From contig CM022667.1 in NCBI GenBank assembly GCA_012295275.1, forward strand, positions 21,782,172-21,846,171: a stretch of DNA of 64,000 nucleotides, given 5' to 3'. Source of the stretch: Chrysomallon squamiferum (lineage: Eukaryota > Mollusca > Gastropoda > Neomphalida > Peltospiridae). The translations under genes were made by a program, and so were the position numbers. Below, in pieces: positions 46,512-61,500 of this stretch (position 1 is its first letter; each line of letters opens with the position of its first letter). The notes under the pieces are model-generated. The model searched no databases. It was not told where the DNA came from and saw only the letters and a program-made list of their open reading frames with translations.

Positions 46512-49500
46512 CTATAAAATACATTGGATTCAAAAGTTTACTGATTTAAAGTCCCTCTGTTTTAAAGCATATATTTATTTTTAATTTTTAAAATAGCAAA
46601 CTTTTGACATTAACCTTCATCTATTAAAAAAATGCATACATGTGTCTGTGTGATATATATAAAACACACACACACACACACACACACAGCCTTTGACCTT
46701 ACATAATAACACTAGGCAATAATTCAGATGAAAAAGCTAGGTGACAGCAATTAATAGACCTCTCCAATTAATGTTCAGTAAACATATCTTTGTATGAGCA
46801 AGACATCTTTTATTTGAAGAAATGCATTTAGCAAATTCATTTTGTTTTAATGTTGGGGTTATCTAACTATACTCAATCTCTATCAGAGAATAAATTAATG
46901 TTAGATACCTAACTATCTAATCTGTATCAGAGAATAAATTAATGTTAGTTACCTAACTGTAGCTAATCTGTATCAGAGAATAAACCTGTTTCTTATGTTT
47001 ACCTGTGCAGCATATTCCCACATCTCCTTCCTCTTTGACAAATTTGTTCTGCACTTCTTTGTCAGTTGTTTTGGGTTTTGTTCCATAACAGAGAGTAAAC
47101 AGGCCATGTCTTAAATAATAAATTATTAACGTAAGCAAAATACAGTGAACCAGTGGAATGATAAGTCTATTTAATCTTTTTATTTTGATCAATGATTACA
47201 TTTAAATATATTAGTTAATTAACAGTTTTTATCAAGTGGCTATTTAATTAAATATCTAAAACAGTGGAAAACAACCTTCCTTTGTAAACACATAATTAAC
47301 AGTAATGATTGACAGGAACAGTGGCTACAAAGGACAATTTACTGCCTCCAGGATTATAATTTCCAAAAGACCATTCAAATGTTTATTTAATAAATTACTT
47401 ATTAAATATATTAACAATTATTATTTTTAATAGCAGATGATATTGTACCAATAGAAAATTTGTCTTTCTAGATAATCATAATGTAAATTTCATTCATATA
47501 CTTTCAGCATATAACTAAAACAAACACATCAGATTTCTATGTAACTTACGTCTGCCTTCCCCTGGAGAAAGATCTTTACACAACTTGACAATATCCTTCA
47601 TACAGCTGCTCTTCAAAATAGGATCCACATTAATATCAATCTCCTCCTCCTGGATCAGGGCTGCCACTTCCTACAATGTAATTTAACTGGTTATAAGGAT
47701 AAAAACGCTCAAATATCAGCAAGTAAAGTGGATAATTTCATTGATGCAAAATCTGTGTAGTATTCCTCTCCAAACAGACTTCCAGCATAACCAACCAGTA
47801 TGTGTTACACGGTTTATCACACCTCAGGAAGTGTGCACACTGATAAAAGATTATACTGCTCACTACACCTTAATGGGTGGGCCAAGGGAGAAAAGTATTA
47901 GAAAAATGTGAAATTAATAGCAGCAAGTAGCTGCAGCTTAAATCTTTATTTTCTGTTATGATTTTTAACCAAAGTTAGGTAGGCTCCTCTCAGCAGACAC
48001 TGCCAGCTACATCAACTTGTAATAACAATAAAATATAGAGAACTTAAAATGTTCACAATTTTATTTCCAGTGTTTATTCATACAGTCCCAGCCCCAGCCC
48101 ACAGCATTTAAATAAAAGTATTAAACTAAAAAAAGTAAATTTAAATTTGGATGCTTTGTAACACTGAAATAGTTTATCTTACAGCAATGCACTTTTTATT
48201 TTTGAGCTTCTTGCTGTAAAACTTCATCTTCAAACACTCAGCAACAGCACCCATGCCAACGTCCTTAATCTCCACCTCATTGTTGTCACTGTCTTTCTCC
48301 TCCAACATGGCATCATGACAGTGAAGTTTAATCTAAAATAAAACAGTAGGTATTAATAACTAATGATATTGTTCATAACAAAATATTTTCCACAGCAAAT
48401 TTAAACTGAATTACCATTAACTAATTCTTTCTAGAATTACAATTAAAAATATAAATTTTTAAAGGCTGCTTTAATAGCATGTAGAAATATGGTACAAATA
48501 TATTTTGTATCTCTCTTACTTTTTGTATTTGTTGTTATTTATATATAACTGTGAAATAAAGTAATATAGAGTGAATATTTTTATTTCAACTGACATGTTG
48601 GAGGATCCTTTACCTCTTGCTTACAGACATAATGCAGGACAGGTGTCATTCTTATATCTTCAGCCCCTTCCTCTACTCTTTGTGCTATTTCAGCTGTGCA
48701 TTCTATTGTCAGTCGCTGCAAATCATAAACATACTCACTTATATAAATAACATGAAAATAAATTTATATAGTTTTAATAAAGAATGCTAGGATGAATTAA
48801 AGCAAAGTGTAATAATAATTTTGTGGCCCATAAATATTAACTTACCTTTACTGCAAACTGTTTTTTCAAACAGTTAATGACCTTGCCTTCCATTTCGACT
48901 TCATTTTTATCAACAATAGCAGCACAAAATTTTGCTATGTCCATCTCACAAGCTTTTTTTAGTGTTGGATTCAATCTGTAATCTAAAATTAATATTTAAA
49001 TCTCCATAAAAATAGAGCATTTATAAAATCATGAAACAGAAATATATTTAATGAAAAAGATCCAAAAGCCATCATATCAAACACTCTTTTGTTTTTGTTT
49101 TTATTAGTTGTAAGAGAAACACCAAACACTATTTCACAAATATAGCCTTTCTCCACTCAGTTGTTCATAATGGTCTGCACAGGACACATGAGACTATATA
49201 CATTTCTAAACCAGTTATATTCTATAAACCTAAACCACATTTGACACTGACACTGTTAAAGGATAACATACAAGAAACAGATTTAAAAAAGTCTATCCTA
49301 CCATGACTCTGTAAAACTTGTCTTCGTAAAACAACTTGTCTACATTTGTTATCAAACATCTGGTCGTTTTTGTGTTTCTTCAGACAATCTAAAATTTCAG
49401 GTTCATCTTGACTAGGATCACAGTAAACCTGGACAATGATGATGATGATAATAATAATAATAATAACAATAACAATATCTGTTAGTAAATTCACTGACTT

Positions 49501-52500
49501 TTTTTAAATTTTTTTTTTTTAATCTACAGCTGTAAGGTGAGGATTACTGATTAATTATGAGAGAATATCAACAAAAATTTAAATGTTGAATGGGTAAATA
49601 CTTAACAGTGAGGTTGAATAATAATAGCTCAGTTAAGAGGGAAAAAATGTCACTGTAAGTAAGAGTCAGCTAATCTGATTCTCAGCATTTCAGTTATATA
49701 ACTATTACAAACCTGTATCATTTTTTTACAGGCTGAAAGTAAACCATAATCTCCAATAGCAAACTCATCTTTCTGAAAAAAAAGAAAAAAAAAAGAATTA
49801 ACTCAGTACGACATTGTGACAGATGTTAACTTTAACACTGATAAAATTATTCAGTTCATTTCTAAACAGAGTATTTGAAAAACCAGTTCAAATTTACCTC
49901 ACGCTGAAACAGCAAACTGTGACACAAATTATCCAAATTCCTCTGATGTTTCTTTAAACATTCCATGACCTGCAAATAACAATTTTAATACATGTCATTG
50001 TACAGGATCTAGAATTTTAATATGACAAGGTTACTAGATTGGAGACAATGTAACATCAACATTGTGGAATGAAAACACTATATAATTTGTCTCCAAGACA
50101 ACTTTGACAAAATTATGATATTCATTTCAGTAGTGAAGAGATTAATAAAAGACAGTGTGAGACAAAGATGTGATATGTTTTGATCATCAAGCATAAATAT
50201 GTACTTTTTACCAAAATCCCCATAGCCTTTATGTTATCTAACCAAATTGTAATAAAAGATCAGATTTAATATAAAACAAGAAAACTTACAGCAGCATTTC
50301 CAGGAGGAATCTGACTACAAAACTTTTGGATGTCATTTTTACAATTATGTTTCAATTTAGGATCCAGATTAATACTCTCACCCTGCAAAAAAAATAAAAT
50401 AAATTAAAAAAAAACAAAAAACAATTTGAATGTATGGGGGCCATTTATCATTAAAAATGTATACAGCAGGATTAAACCTCATAAAACTTTTCTCTTTCAT
50501 CTACTATGCACAGCTTACCCGTCGGAGAACTTCAACACGAAGCTGACGGCGACATCCTTTTTCAATCCGATGATCTCTGTCCAACAGTGTGTCATTCCGA
50601 ACATGTGAACTCAGACAGGCCAGAACCTCATATCTAAATAAACAACACAGCATTATTAGCTGTCTGGGTATAATGTACCTTCAAAACTGATTGATTAATA
50701 AAGAAACATTCTTTAACCAAAATTATTAGTTAACAGCATTTTATTATTAGTCATAAAAAAGAACTTACATCATCTGGGTTTTTTATCTTTTCTATACTCA
50801 AATGCTCACTAATTTTCTTTGCACTGACTGATAACAACAGGCCACATAATGTAAAAACAAGGAGCAGATTTCCACCACAAAATTAGAAAAAGAGAACAAA
50901 ATGGCTTATCTAAAAATTATTGATATTAGAAGTGACCATTAAATGTTTCTTGATTTGGAATACATAATCACAAACTGATAAATAAAGAAAATAAATGTGT
51001 CTGACTTGGTATTCTTATCTCTGCAGTATTTCATCACAGACTTCTGACACGCCTGCTTGAACTTGTGATTGAAACGGAAGTCTTTCAGTGAGATCTGAAA
51101 AACAGAAAGAAATCAGAAACACCTGTAATTATTCCAAGTTCAAAATTAATTTAAAATTGTTATTTTCCTTTCTTTTAAAAATTATTAAGATTAAACAAAC
51201 ATAAATAAGGCTACTTATATAAGATTATCTATCAACTTGAAAAGAAACAAATATATAATTTATATTTTTTAAAGGATCTTTCTGAACCCATATTAAACAA
51301 GTTGGACATATCTTTTCAACCAAACAAGCTAATAATAAAGATAAAATGATTTCCTTAAGGTAATCTGAATACTTATTGAATGCAGTTATCATCAAAATCA
51401 TCAACATGAAATTTAATCTGTGCACACACAGTAAATTCATCCACAATGTGTGTATCTTTACCAACTGATGATGTTCTACTCCTGCTGCACATTTTGGATC
51501 CATCTCATGATTCAGTTTGTGTTCAATAAGGCAATCCAGTACATCAGGAGGAGCAGCATTTTCTTCCAACAAATCCTGTAAATATCCACATTTACAAAAG
51601 CAAATTTGTAAGCACCATATACATTATACTTAATTTCACTTTAATAGTAACAATAATTGTAATTTTAACAATGATGAGGATGGTAACAGTAATAAAAACA
51701 ATAATATCAGTAACAAAGGATTAATATTAATCATATTAAGATTGTGTGTAACAAATGTTACAAGAAAATTCATAGGATAAAATAAATAAAATAACTTAAA
51801 CAAACCAGTTGCAGGTTTGATTTTATACGTTTTTTATTTTAAAAGGAAAAGTGTTCACAATATGGAAGACACTGTTTTATTTAAAAATAAGAAAAATATT
51901 AATAATATAACTTATAAAAGTAGTAAAATAATATGAACTTGGAGTAATAAATATACATCTAGCAGTAGCAATGTTAAAGGAAAAGTGATTAAACTAATGT
52001 CTTTATTATATTTCTTACATTACAGAATTTCTTGATCATTGGTGTGCAGGCCTTCATCAGAATATTGTCAAGTTCAATGTCTTCATCCTCTTCCTCTGTA
52101 ATGTTGGCTATTAAACTTTTGCATGGTTTTTCTAAATCTTCATAAACAGACTGCAAGCACTCAATCTCCTAAATTATAAATATATACAAATATGACAATA
52201 CATTATATTCACAGGTTGAGAAAACACATAAAAACCAAAATGGAAAAATATAAAATAATTTGTGTTTTATAGTTGGTTGAGCCTCTAAATTATAACAAAA
52301 TATAACTGTTTTATATTCACAAATGAAAGGTTTTAGACCAATATTAGTTGAGCATATTTTATCTGAAATGCAATGGATGAAGAATGTATCAGATTCTAAA
52401 TATTGAGGAATTTTTAATATAGGTTAAGAATGATATCCAAGACTGAATTTAAAATATATTTAATATATAATCCATAAACATGGCCTGCAGGTAGTTTACA

Positions 52501-55500
52501 ATGTGATATTTTAAGTAATTTTGTTTATAATAACCTGAAATCAATGTTATTGTTCATTCAGATGCATAAAAAAACTTTCCCAAGCTTCACTTTAAAATTG
52601 TAAAACATCTTTATCAAAGAATATCATATAAATACAAAATTTAGATTGTTTTATAAGGAATAAATTACAAAAATTAAATAGCTTTCTTGTGTTATATTTA
52701 TGGTGCAAAACAGTTTCCAATATTTAGCCATATTAAGAAAATCAGTCAAGAAATATTTCTGTTGGGAATAAAATCTATTTTAAGATTATAATGAGACACA
52801 ACTCTTATATGATTCTATTTAAAGTATAATGATTAGTTGACAGCTTATGATTTGTCATAAAACATGAAATTTTAATAATTTGGTCTTTAACACAATAAAC
52901 TGTACAAAACAATTGTCCATTTTAATAAAATGATTGTTTTTATAACTACTGATATTTATTGATAATTTAACAGAGTGATTTAACTTGTTAATTTCCTCTC
53001 CATGTTTAGAGCAAAACCTGTTACTGACCCCGCCTTTCTCAATATCAGATGTGTCATCTGAGCAGTGTTTAGCCAGGTCATTGTGACAGATCTCCTGAAT
53101 TTCAAAGTTTAGATTCACATCTTTTGCTCGAGCCTTTAATACTCTACGCACTTCCTGTTTGCATGCACGAGACACCTGAAAGGTAAAACAGAGAAACTGT
53201 AACAGACACTGCAGAAATATGAAAAAGAAAATGTAGATTATGTGATGATAACAATTTATAGCTGAAATACAAGTAGATAACATTGACATACAGCAAACAA
53301 AGATCTTTTGCCTTAATTTTATTTGTATACAGAGAGGTCAGTAGACCAATAACAATGAAAACTGTTATTAGATACTAATACTAATTACAGTGTAAAACCA
53401 CAGTGAAAAATAACTGTGATCATACAACAGACAATATTCTTGCCGGAGATAAAAACTACAATTTTTATACAACAATGTGTAAACAATTCAATGCATTACA
53501 TGAATTCTGTTTGGAATAAAAATGGGAAGAAGAGAACTGTGTCATTTTGGTAAAAAAATAATAATAATAATAATCTTGTATTCTAAGCGTCAAAACTGAG
53601 TCAGTTTATTATCACTGGAACAAAACTGGTAAACTTGTGTCATGCCAGGACCAGCAGATCAGAAATAAAAACTGCATGTTCATCAAAGCTTTTTACTTGG
53701 GTTATCATAATAACACACTAAGAAGAAAATTTTCTTAACAATCTTACTAGATTTTTACTTATTTCTGCCATTTCATAATAGCATGCTACACAAGTTAAAA
53801 GCTTTTCTTACCAGTCTTTCTGGGTTTTTACTTGGATGTCTGATATTGCGATGAAGACAAGCAAACACCATTGGGCCCATTTCTGGTGTGTATTCATTTG
53901 GCTCATGCCAACGATCTTTAGCATTACATAAAAGTTTAGCATCTTTTTTACAACTTTTATACAGATGATGGTCCAATCTGATAAAAAACAACAAATGATT
54001 TTAATCAAATTTTATTTTTAGAAACTTCATTGGTAAAAAAAACTTAATGAATAATATTCCATGCTGCAATTAGTTTTTTAAGATTTATAATTTACTGTAA
54101 TTTTATTGTTTATGTGTTTAAAGTGTGGATGTTTAATAGTTTTATTTCTGAAATGTTGTCAGTCATGTTAAAGCAACAACTTAATTGTGAAAATGTAATT
54201 TGAAATCGCTCACTTGAAATCCCTCATTATGAAGTACTGGATGTCCAGCAGATGTTTTTCACATCTGTCTGTCATATCATCATTGTCCAAGTTCTCCATC
54301 AAACAGTTTATAATACTAAAAAAAAAAAAAAGGAGAAGAAAATGCAGTTAAAAAAGACACAAAAAACCACCACAACTAAATTAGAAATAAAATATATGTT
54401 AGAACAAAGAAATAAAACAAATCTACAAAATAATAAGCATTCATAAAACTAAAAATATTATGGTCAATATATATAGACATTTACAAAACAAAAATAAACA
54501 AAAGATTATTAAGAACAAAGATAATGATTTCACACAAAAACTGAACTATTGGTGACATCACAGAATTAAATAAGAAAACTGAATTATTATTTTTCTCCAA
54601 GAATTAGCAATTATTTGTAAAATATAAAAAAATATAATTACTTGGAGCCTCCAGGATGAATGTGTCCACACAGTGTTTCAACAACTGACTGACATGCTTT
54701 CTGGAGGGCAATATCAACAGTGAAATCTTCATCTACATCAGCTTCCTTCAATAATGCTTTCATCTGATATAAAAAAAAATGATATATATAAAAAAAAAAA
54801 TAATATGTCTCTTACATTTAATAAAACATTTTATGAAAAACACCAATAAAATAACCAAAAAAAAAAAAAATATATATAAAACTCTTCTTCAGTATCATTT
54901 GTCATTTGTTTACCATAACTAGTATTATGACTTTTAAGCAATGACTGTAATCTATCCTGTCAATGGTAACACCACTAATACCATATATTATAATTTAGAA
55001 ACAAAAAACAAAAACAAATCGGAAATTATGTTTTTTGTTTCTTGTGCATTTTTCCAACTCACATAAGTGATAATTTTCACATTTCCACATGGATATTAAA
55101 TTTTGTTTACAGTCAATCTTAAATGCACTGTATAAGAAATTATATGTTTTTATTACCTGTGTTTTACATTTAGGCTTCAATTTCTGGTCAGCTTTGCCTC
55201 GGGCATGAGCCATCAGACAATGAAGTGTGTTTCCTCCTGGTTCTAAACCTTTACAGAATTTTTCAATGTCTTCGTTACACTGCACAATGATATCGGGAGA
55301 AACCTTGTAATCCTCCATAATGGTTCGCCGAAGATCATGCATCTCTGCCAGACACTCTGGATCTATGGGCTGATCTGGAACATAAATTTTAAAAATATGT
55401 TTCAATGTTTCAAACAGTAATAAAACATTAGTTATCGAAAGCAGGAGTTTTTTTTGAGGTATGAACAAACATCATTTTGTCTTGAGGAAATACTGGTAAA

Positions 55501-58500
55501 AAGTCTACCTCCCCTCCAAAAAACCTAAACTATGAAATATTTGCATGAATATACATTTTTTTGTTGTTTTTTTCGTTACTACATATATAAGATTAGCAGT
55601 CGTTTTCCATCTTTGCTTTGTGCACATGCTATTAGCAAAGATATGAATCATATAATTTGGATAATGAATGTTTCCATTAAATCAGTTATTCAATCCTCAA
55701 CATCCTATTCTGACTACTCAAAATTAATCCATAATAGTAAATTATTATTTTTTTAAAAATCTAAATAAAAAAAATCCTTTAATAAAATAAACACAAACCT
55801 GCTTTTACTTTATCCTCAAGGCAAAGGAGGACTGTAGCTCTCTTGGTATCTTCATGAGGACCTGGTCCTTGCAGACACTTGTATGACATTATGTCTTCTT
55901 TACATTTGGAGAAGAAGGTTTTGTCTACTTTAATATCTTCAGCAATAAGTCTCTGTCGAAGCTCAAGTTTCTCTCGACACTAAATAATAAATGAAAACTT
56001 CACTTTCATTTTAAATTTAAAAACATTCTAAAATACTTTAAGTTAATTACCGTACATGTACAGATAGAATTATACATGAATTCTGAAGCTATCTATGTCT
56101 TTCTCTCTTACACACACAACAGTACTGTATAAGATTTCAAAAAACAATTGCAAAGTTATACTGCAGTGAAATATATTCCTTGTATATACAGTCACCTCTA
56201 TTTATCAATTTACTAGAAAAATAAAATTAATTGTGTTATTCTAAATCCATTTTCATTTCTTAGTGAGAATAAATTAATGTTAAATAGCAGGCAATAATGA
56301 AAAAATATTTAGCCACAAACTAGTAAATGAAATTTAACTTGTTAAATATAGTCTCAGAATAACAGTCAGAATAATAATGTACTGAACAATATCTTAGTGA
56401 CAGCAGCTTCAGCTACAAAAAATTATTAAAAATAACTACAGCTAAAATTAGATGTGGTATAAACATACAAATGATATATGTCAGACACTAGCTATGATTA
56501 TAGTTCAAGCGTCTTTATAATAATAAGTAAATAACTATTATGTTTTTGTCACCAGCTGTTTGACATGAAATAACATTAAAAAAACATTTTACCTTCTGTG
56601 ACATAAGTTTGTCAGCAATGTGTTTGAACAAACACTCAAAGACTTTTCCATTTCCTGATGTGACTGCCTGACATAGCCTTTCTCTGTCGTCTCGACAAGC
56701 ATAATAGAGCGGCCGATCCATGTGGTAGTCGTTTGACTGGAGCTCATACACTCGCAGCACCTGTAACTTGCACTGAGATGATAGCGAGTTCATCTGATCA
56801 GCCAAGCACTGAATTGTCTTGCCCTGTGAGTGCGCAGCCTACAAATAAATCAGTTAATAGCTGTTAACAATACTTTTTATTTACCCATCAATGAACTTCA
56901 ATATTTTTCTAAGCTTTTAAAAAAGCACAAAATCTGTAGTATGGCAGTTTCTTCAATTAATATCCATCAATGTGTGATATTTCTGCAACACCTGTGTTAG
57001 AATGACTGATTGTTAAAAAATTTAAATTTGAAAAGTGTTTTTTTTTTTTTATATAATAAAAGAAAAAGAAAAGAACACCAAACAGAAATACTGAAATAAT
57101 TTTTGGATTATAAATCTATTTATAAGAGGTATTCACGATAAAGACTGCTATAAAAAACCCACAAATGTTAACATAACTATTAAGAAACTATCAGTATTTG
57201 TAATACAAACCTCATCTTCAGATGCCAATCTACCACAGTGTGTGGCATCAATGTCATCTTTACAGTTCTCAGTGAAATGATAGAGCAAGCGATAATCACT
57301 AAACACAATGGGTGCCATTTTTGTTAGAAACTGTTGACAATTTTTCTTTGTGACATTATCAAAGTTCTCAACTAGACAGGGAATAACCTGGCCTCTAAGT
57401 ACACCTCGGCACTCTGATATCTATAAAAGTAAAACAGTAACAAAGACAGCAAAAGCTGACAATTAATAATGAAAGTTTTATACTGACACTATAAATTAGC
57501 AGACATTTTCATGTCTATCTGACACAAAAGGATCAAATCATCAATCTTTTATTTATTAACTTATTCAACACACTGGTAATCAAAGTTGAACAAAAACAAC
57601 AGACAGCAATTAACTTTATTTTAACCATATTTTATTGTATTACAATTTATTTTATCTCTCCTTTATATTATTAAGAAAAACAAGCTACTTATTATTTTTC
57701 ATTCTGTAGTGTCTGCTATAGCCAAAAAGTATTCATTATTCTTTCAAAAACATGTAATCTAACTTTTTTAATTATTTTTTTTTTTTTTTTTTACACTGCT
57801 TGTTAACAGGTGTCAGTAAAACAGCAGATTCCCCAGCATCTACGAATTGGTGTAATTGGTATAAGTTAAACAAAGGGATGGTACAGATATTTTCAGGGTA
57901 CAAGTATTTTGAACAATGTTCAAATAACTTGTCAAAAATTCTCCTATAAATAATTGCATCAACTGCCTTAACAAGTTTATTGTACTTAGCAATTAAATAA
58001 AATCAAAGTGGCTGTTTAATTTATTATACGAAATGAAGTTCACTAAATAAATGGGTGGTGGATACTGCTGCTGTTGCTGACGAATGAACTCGCATGTTAC
58101 AGTATCTCTTATGGTATGTAGCAAGACCTCTGGTACAATATAATTTTTAATTAGCAGACAACTATAAATTTAAAATATTTCAATTTGTAACTCTATATGA
58201 AACAGTTAAAAATACAGTTCTCATTATATTTTAAATCTATATTAAATCAAAAAATAATGTTAATTAACATATATGTGAAACAATTAAAAAAGCAATAATC
58301 CATTGATTAGTGCCATTTTGATCTGTGCTTAGAAATTTATTGTAACATCCTTTACTATTAATGGTATAAATCTGGAAGAGTGCAGTTCTAAAATGCATGG
58401 CAATGGAAGGCAAATAACAAGGCCATACCATCCACTGGATTAAAGTTGTAGATAACAATGTGATCACATCATCATCAACTATCAGTACTGGTCAGCATTA

Positions 58501-61500
58501 TCATTGTACTGTTTATATTTGTTTCAGACCCTGTGTGAGCTTTTTCAAGTCTTACAGATGCTGTTTTAAAGATGTTCTTATGCATAATGATTTCAAAATA
58601 TGCAGTGACATAATATGATAATGTGTTAATTAGCTTCAGTAAATGATGAATTACTGTAAATCATAATTTATACATTAAGCTATTTCATTTGTTATTGTTC
58701 TTGTTTTTTAACTTAACTCACAACTAACTACATATTTAAAATAAAAAAGTTAATTAAATTTAATAATACACACAGCAGACAGATCTTGTTTGCACACTTC
58801 TTTAGCAGCAGATTCAAACCGTATGTCTTTAGTCAAGTTGAACTTGTACTGCCACAGCAGCTAAAACAGTGAAAAAATATGAAATATTTTTAAACAATTT
58901 TTCAATTTAATTAATTATCACATAATGTAAACAATGATGATAAATTCCAAAAAAAAAATCTTTATTTAAATATTGAAGATAGTTAATAAAATACAAGCTA
59001 TCTTTACAGCTATTAATTTAATTTATATAATTTTAAAATTATTTTAATATTTTACTGAGCTGGAAATATGGCAAACTATATGTATACTATAGAACTAGTT
59101 CTACAAATTTTATTTAATAACCTAAATAGTATGTCACCTTTCACAATTAACAAAAAAGTTTTGAATCAAGAAACTCAGTACACAAATGATTTACCAAATC
59201 AGAAGTGAAGAATAAAGAATTTTAAAAACACAAAAATATAAATTAACACAAACTACTGAGTAATCTAAAAACTAACACAAATTAACTGAGAAAATGTATA
59301 ACACTATTTACTTTAATAATTTGTATTAACACTGTGATTCAGTCTAGTTGTCACAATGTGGCAAACATTCACACTGAAACATATTTATTTACATTATAAA
59401 AATAAATCAGTCACTGACACAATATTTTACATAAAATAATAATAATAAAAAAACAATATTATTATTTCATTTTTTATTTATTTATTTGTTTGTTTGTTGT
59501 AATTCTTATCTGCTTTTTTCTGTTTGTAGAAATAATCAATAAAACACTAGCATAAATATAGAATACATTTTTAATAATATTATTAATTTGAATCATTATT
59601 GCTAATAATAACAATAAATCTGAAATACAGTTTTGATATAATAACAATAAAAGTAAGCATCTCACACTACTGTCTCATTAATCAACAAAAACTGAGCTTT
59701 TAATTTATAGAGACCTTCCTGAGGATGGCACAAAACACACAAAATCCAGAATGTGAAAACTAGTTGCAGCAGAAACATTGAACAAATAACAATAGATAAA
59801 TAAGCTATTAACAAGTGCTTATAATTATAATAAATCAGTGCAGAGATAATTGTGTTGTTGTTTTATAAATTAATCTTAATTATAATTAACTGGCTCTTCC
59901 CTTGATGCCAGGATGTCATATAAACATAACATAACATAAAGAGGCATTTTACTTACATGTTGACATTGTGGAGATATTTCTTCATCAGTCTGCAAAATAA
60001 AATGATAATTCATCAATTTAAAATATTTTCTGAATTTTCAAATTTCTTTCATATGAAAAACTGAAACTAAAATAAAATAATTTAAAGCAAGGAGAAAACT
60101 GGTATGTGTTGTTGTAGAATATGCATGAAAATTAATTTGAAAATACATTATATTTACATATCGTTATCAATTATACAAAAAAACAACAATAAAATATTAC
60201 AATTAATTATCTGACATGTTTCTTTAACAAATAATCAACCTGCATTATTTCCATCACCTTGTAAAGGAATATTTCAATATTTACCGATTTTTACAAACAA
60301 TACATTTTGCTAATATTTTAATTCAACAGAATAAATTATTAAAATTAGAAATCAGCATTAAAAATGAAATTATTTATAAGTGCCATTTTAACTTTTAACA
60401 CTTGTCAGAAGCAAAATCATTCCCATATACCTGTATATTACGCTGTATAAATGTATTTTATAATGTAAATCAACAACTGAAAAACAATTACTTTATAAAA
60501 AAAAAATGCTATATTAACAGTTTTTCATTTATTCACTCCATATTCCTGTGTAATATGACTGTGAAGATTTGTTGATGTTTTTTTTTTAGCTTGATTTTTT
60601 TACAAATAAAATTAAAATTCTAATTTAATATTTTTTCTTCCAAATTCCATTAGTTGTATTATAAAATGAAGACAAAAACATAATAAAAAACATGACCCAA
60701 TTATCATGAATCAAACAGATCAAATCAGACCCAACAGCAACAGTGTTGGATACAGCTGACATAAAGACGCTTCATAAATGACATGACAAAAATATGGACA
60801 AAATAAACAGATTTTAATCAGCAGAAAAAATTGTTAATGAGATGAAACTGATTCCAAAAATATTAAGATAAAAATAAAAATAGAAATATACAGTTTAATC
60901 AAATGATTCAAAAGAAAGACGTCATTATACAGAAAATAATAACAGATGTCTATTCAAACAAAAGAAATGTGGCCATTGGAAATCATCTAAGGGCAAATTA
61001 AAAAGGAAAAAAAAGAAAAAAAAACACCATGAAATGTAAAACTTTATAATTCAGATCAAATGAAATAAATAACAAACTATTAAATAACAGTCGAACTATA
61101 CATTTGGAATAAAAATGCAGAACTCAATGCTTCTAGAAAGATTTTAAATTCCATTATCACTGATATTTTTTAGCATGGAATCCTTAAATATTTGAATAAG
61201 TGGGAATTGTTAAAATCCAGTTGGATGCCTATTTTGATCTAGAATGAATTCAGATCAGCAATTCAGAGGAGATACTGAGACTAATCACATTATTTAACCT
61301 GCCTGCAACCTCACTTTTTAAGTCTCAGTGAATTAAAAAGAATAGTCAATGAAGAAAATACCCCAGTGGCAAACAGCAGCAAAGATAAAGGCCTCACGAC
61401 TTACCAAATAATCAAAGACAGAAAAGAAATTAAAAAACTAGCTAACAGGTACACACGTGTGTAAGACATGGACATACTCTGGAGAAGAGTGCAAGATTTA

